Below are positions 6,310 to 8,102 of a DNA stretch of 8,102 nucleotides, piece by piece. Under the pieces are notes generated by a model, which searched no databases, was not told the DNA's origin, and saw only the letters and a list, made by a program, of their open reading frames with translations. The first letter of the stretch is position 1. Each line of letters opens with the position of its first letter. The translations under genes and the position numbers were made by a program. The stretch spans positions 1 through 8,102 of the forward strand of contig CAZIXB010000064.1 of the NCBI GenBank assembly GCA_964543205.1. Direction: 5' to 3'. The DNA is from CAYSRM01 sp964543205. Lineage in GTDB: Bacteria > Verrucomicrobiota > Kiritimatiellia > UBA8416 > CAYSRM01.

Positions 6310-7707
6310 TTACGCATTCGGAACCCGCCCTGTATTATCTTCAAGCATGTCAAGCGGACTCCTGGCCCGATTTCGCATGGTTTTGACCACGTGAGTATAG
6401 ATCATAGTAGTTTCAACACTTGCGTGACCCAGATACTCCTGAATCTCCCTTAAATCAACGCCGTTAAGCAGAAGATGCGTTGCAAAAGAATGGCGCAGCG
6501 TATGCACTGATGCCGGTTTCTCAATGCCGGCCTTTTTGATGGCGCCTCTCACTATGCGTTGAACATACGATGCGCTAACGTGATGCCTCCTGACCTTTGC
6601 CGCCCTCGGATCCAGGGAAGTCTTGGAACTGGGGAAAAGCCAGTACCATCCGAATTCGCTTGCGGCATTCCTGTATTTGCGCGCCAGCGCATCAGGCAGA
6701 AACACCTCTGCACAGCCTGCTTCAAAATCCTGCGCATGGAGATCCCTTACTTTCTTAAGATGCTCCTTCAATTCCGGTATCATCTTCTCCGGCAGAAGAG
6801 TGCTTCTCTCCTTGCCTCCCTTGCCCTCACGCACAAAAATAAGCTGATTGTCAAAATCAATGTCCTTGGTTCTGAGCCGGCACAACTCACGCAGCCTCAA
6901 GCCGCCCCCATATATCAATTCGATAATAAGTCGCGCCGTGCCTCTGCATTGGTTCAAAACCTGTTTCGTTTCCTCCGGCGAAAAGACAACCGGCAGCTTC
7001 CGTCCGCTTCTAGCGCGAACACCCTCCTTCATTTCCCCGACGTCCATTTTCAATACATTACGCGCCATAAAATTCAATGCGTTGAAAGCCTGATTCTGTG
7101 TGGCGGGGGCAACACGGCGCTGAATTGCCAACCAGGCAAGATAATCCTTGATTGCCTGCCTGGTAACTATAACTCTTCTCGGAATCTGTCCGTCCCGGGC
7201 GTCAAGAGGACGACCGCTGCGTTGCATTTTCCGGCTCCTCTTTTTTGCGCCGCTTCCTTCATTATTCGAACTACCTGTCGTATAAATCACAAAACGTTTA
7301 ACCCAGTCCAGATATGTCTGTTCAGAGCGGTAAGAATAATGGTTAAACCTTAAACGCTCCCGCATGCTCCTGAATAGAGCAAATGAATCAACCCCGCCAT
7401 CCTCCCCCATTTCAATTGCCGACTTCTTCACATCACTACTATCTCTACCGTCACGGAAGTTATGAAAATACAGCCTCACAGCTCGCTGTGCCTGCTCGAT
7501 CTGCCAATCTTTATACCTCTGATCTTTACCCAGCGAATCCACATACCTCTGCAACAGCACTTCCCACGAGTCCGGCGCCCAGTCCCTTGCCATGCCAAAG
7601 AACTTTTGCACCCAATAGACATAAAACCTTGCCTTTTCTTCCTGACAAAGGCTCTTGCGAAGAAGATACTCGCCAAATTCTTCCATCTGTAAGTCGCTTA
7701 TATCCAT
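6310..7707 (-). CDS. intI: Integron integrase with N-terminal extension
   Basis: A tyrosine site-specific recombinase that in integrons inserts and excises gene cassettes at attI and attC. Catalytic residues are all present: Arg271 (GGGLRLREL), Lys296 (REGKGGKER), His402 and Arg405 (HTLRHSFAT), His428 (LGHAS) and nucleophile Tyr437 (MIYTHV). The segment LPDALARKYRNA to DPRAAKVRRHH (about 337-376) is the extra region that separates IntI from XerC/XerD and phage integrases. Residues 110-143 align with the start of IntI1 (RERLRFNHYSYRSEQTY). Usual IntI proteins have about 320-340 residues; this has 465. The excess is an N-terminal part (1-105) that looks like another helical core-binding domain, and a basic Gly/Ser-rich insertion (about 144-184). 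The ATG follows AAAGGGTG. The gene points away from the AT-rich region, as intI does relative to attI. It could be a solitary IntI relative without cassettes. Confidence 0.93.
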   Translation of the reverse strand: MDISDLQMEEFGEYLLRKSLCQEEKARFYVYWVQKFFGMARDWAPDSWEVLLQRYVDSLGKDQRYKDWQIEQAQRAVRLYFHNFRDGRDSSDVKKSAIEMGEDGGVDSFALFRSMRERLRFNHYSYRSEQTYLDWVKRFVIYTTGSSNNEGSGAKKRSRKMQRSGRPLDARDGQIPRRVIVTRQAIKDYLAWLAIQRRVAPATQNQAFNALNFMARNVLKMDVGEMKEGVRARSGRKLPVVFSPEETKQVLNQCRGTARLIIELIYGGGLRLRELCRLRTKDIDFDNQLIFVREGKGGKERSTLLPEKMIPELKEHLKKVRDLHAQDFEAGCAEVFLPDALARKYRNAASEFGWYWLFPSSKTSLDPRAAKVRRHHVSASYVQRIVRGAIKKAGIEKPASVHTLRHSFATHLLLNGVDLREIQEYLGHASVETTMIYTHVVKTMRNRARSPLDMLEDNTGRVPNA

Positions 7708-7792
7708 TGTAATACACCCTTTACAGCAAGTGCGCTAAGGCTAATACAATAATATACCGCAAACCGTCTATTACTGTATTACCTGCGTAATA
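7708..7792. promoter_or_regulatory. Three spaced TAATACA motifs upstream of intI
   Basis: TAATACA occurs at 7710-7716 and 7742-7748, and its reverse complement TGTATTA at 7775-7781, spaced 32 and 33 bases apart, close to three helical turns. The first lies in the palindrome TGTA-A-TACA (7708-7716), immediately upstream of the integrase ATG and overlapping its ribosome site. The third joins a 6-base inverted repeat, TATTAC-CTGC-GTAATA (7777-7792). The layout resembles operators for autoregulation or integrase binding sites; in such AT-rich DNA chance is possible. Confidence 0.35.
7717..7721 (-). promoter_or_regulatory. Ribosome binding site of the integrase gene
   Basis: AAGGG on the - strand, within AAAGGGTG, lies nine bases upstream of the ATG at 7707 and supports the full-length 465-residue start, including the N-terminal extension. 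Confidence 0.55.
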
Positions 7793-7801
7793 AGTCTAAA
7801 C

Positions 7802-7808
7802 ATTTAAC
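7802..7808 (-). other. Candidate integrase core site (GTTRRRY match)
   Basis: The + strand ATTTAAC fits RYYYAAC, so the - strand reads GTTAAAT, a full match to the GTTRRRY core bound by integron integrases. It is about 95 bases upstream of the integrase start. Its orientation is opposite to that of a classical attI crossover site, and a seven-base degenerate motif is common in AT-rich DNA. Confidence 0.2.
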
Positions 7809-8064
7809 AAAAACATATATTTACTATACTTTCATACTATAATATGACTCACCCGTTCAAGCATTATTTACAGAAATACTTTATATCCCTGTCGGACGTA
7901 GTGACGGTCTGTTCTAACATTTTTGCCTGCAAGGAAGAACGCAAGCATAATTCCAGAAAAGAAATCTTGACAACAAATCTTTTTTCAACAAACTTTGAAT
8001 ATAAGATCAATAAATAACCTGATAAAACAAGTCAGGAAACATATTAAACGTTCGGTTTGAGAAG

Positions 8065-8102
8065 ATGATGAAAACGACAATGATCCTCGTGGCTCTGTTT
8101 CT
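8065..8102 (+). CDS. Start of an exported protein gene, cut by the window edge
   Basis: ATGATG opens a frame reading MMKTTMILVALF before the window ends: a Lys followed by a hydrophobic run, as in the start of a signal peptide or membrane segment. Either the first or second ATG (8065 or 8068) may be used; GAGAAG ends directly before 8065, which gives a better, though still short, spacing for 8068. The gene is divergent from the integrase across an AT-rich gap, the position of a first integron cassette. Only 12 codons are visible, so neither function nor reality of the gene is certain. Confidence 0.5.
   Translation, partial: MMKTTMILVALF

Larger units (their letters stand above)
7708..8064. 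other. AT-rich divergent intergenic region, candidate attI/promoter region
   Basis: These 357 bases separate the integrase from a divergent reading frame and are much richer in A+T than the genes. In integrons this position holds the integrase promoter, the cassette promoter and attI. What I can see is several TATAAT-like hexamers (perfect at 7838-7843), a perfect TTGACA at 7967-7972 without a well-spaced -10, three TAATACA-type motifs near the integrase start, and two loose matches to integrase core sites. No full attC-like structure and no CTGT-N8-ACAG or TGTTC-N4-GAACA LexA box was found. An open frame of 57 codons (7844-8017) has no ribosome site and is probably chance. Confidence 0.5.

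Noticed and set aside
6559..7353. Long + strand open frame opposite the integrase gene (264 codons)
   Set aside because: It is antisense to a gene with all catalytic motifs intact and its translation shows no domain-like pattern.
6310..7707. XerC/XerD or phage integrase identity for the recombinase
   Set aside because: The LPDALARKY...W.LFPS...DPR...RRHH segment and close IntI1-like wording throughout are specific to integron integrases.
7910..7919. TGTTCTAACA as a LexA (SOS) box upstream of the integrase
   Set aside because: It is a small palindrome but matches neither CTGT-N8-ACAG nor TGTTC-N4-GAACA patterns.
7967..8005. TTGACA (7967-7972) and TATAAG (8000-8005) as a cassette promoter
   Set aside because: The boxes are 27 bases apart, too far for a sigma-70 promoter, and no good -10 occurs at 16-18 bases.
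7844..8017. Open frame of 57 codons on the + strand in the AT-rich gap (MTHPFKHYLQ...)
   Set aside because: It has no ribosome site, lies in AT-rich DNA, overlaps the expected attI region, and its product resembles nothing I know. A perfect TATAAT directly abuts its ATG, which would place a transcription start inside the frame.

Overview
The window reads as chromosomal DNA of a Gram-negative bacterium, most plausibly from the PVC group (Verrucomicrobiota, Kiritimatiellota or Lentisphaerota). That placement is inference. It rests on an unusual isopropylmalate dehydrogenase signature, a leuB-asd gene pair, a coiled-coil membrane protein followed by a tiny lipoprotein, and a long integron-type integrase. 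Coding regions are of moderate GC content with Shine-Dalgarno-like sites; the right end is clearly AT-rich.

Layout: (1) 1-325 is a leader without a convincing gene. (2) 326-1634 is a + strand pair: a 378-residue membrane-anchored coiled-coil protein and a small lipoprotein starting 2 bases after its stop codon. (3) 1635-1750 is a convergent gap holding two inverted repeats. (4) 1751-3868 is a - strand pair, leuB then asd, 27 bases apart, linking leucine and aspartate-family amino acid biosynthesis. (5) 3976-6186 (-) is a cytoplasmic glycoside hydrolase of family 31. (6) 6310-7707 (-) is a tyrosine recombinase with the hallmark extra segment of integron integrases (IntI), but about 130 residues longer than usual: it has an N-terminal extension resembling a second core-binding domain and a basic, Gly/Ser-rich insertion. 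(7) 7708-8064 is an AT-rich region between divergent genes, where the integrase promoter and attI would be expected. (8) From 8065 a signal-peptide-like reading frame runs off the right edge and could be the first gene of a cassette array.

Together the left and middle parts look like ordinary chromosome (envelope protein, amino acid biosynthesis, glycan breakdown), while the right third looks like the integrase end of a chromosomal integron, or a solitary IntI relative, whose cassettes, if any, lie outside the window. No attC site, CRISPR array, tRNA, rRNA or insertion sequence was seen. The part most worth following up is the enlarged integrase and the AT-rich region next to it.
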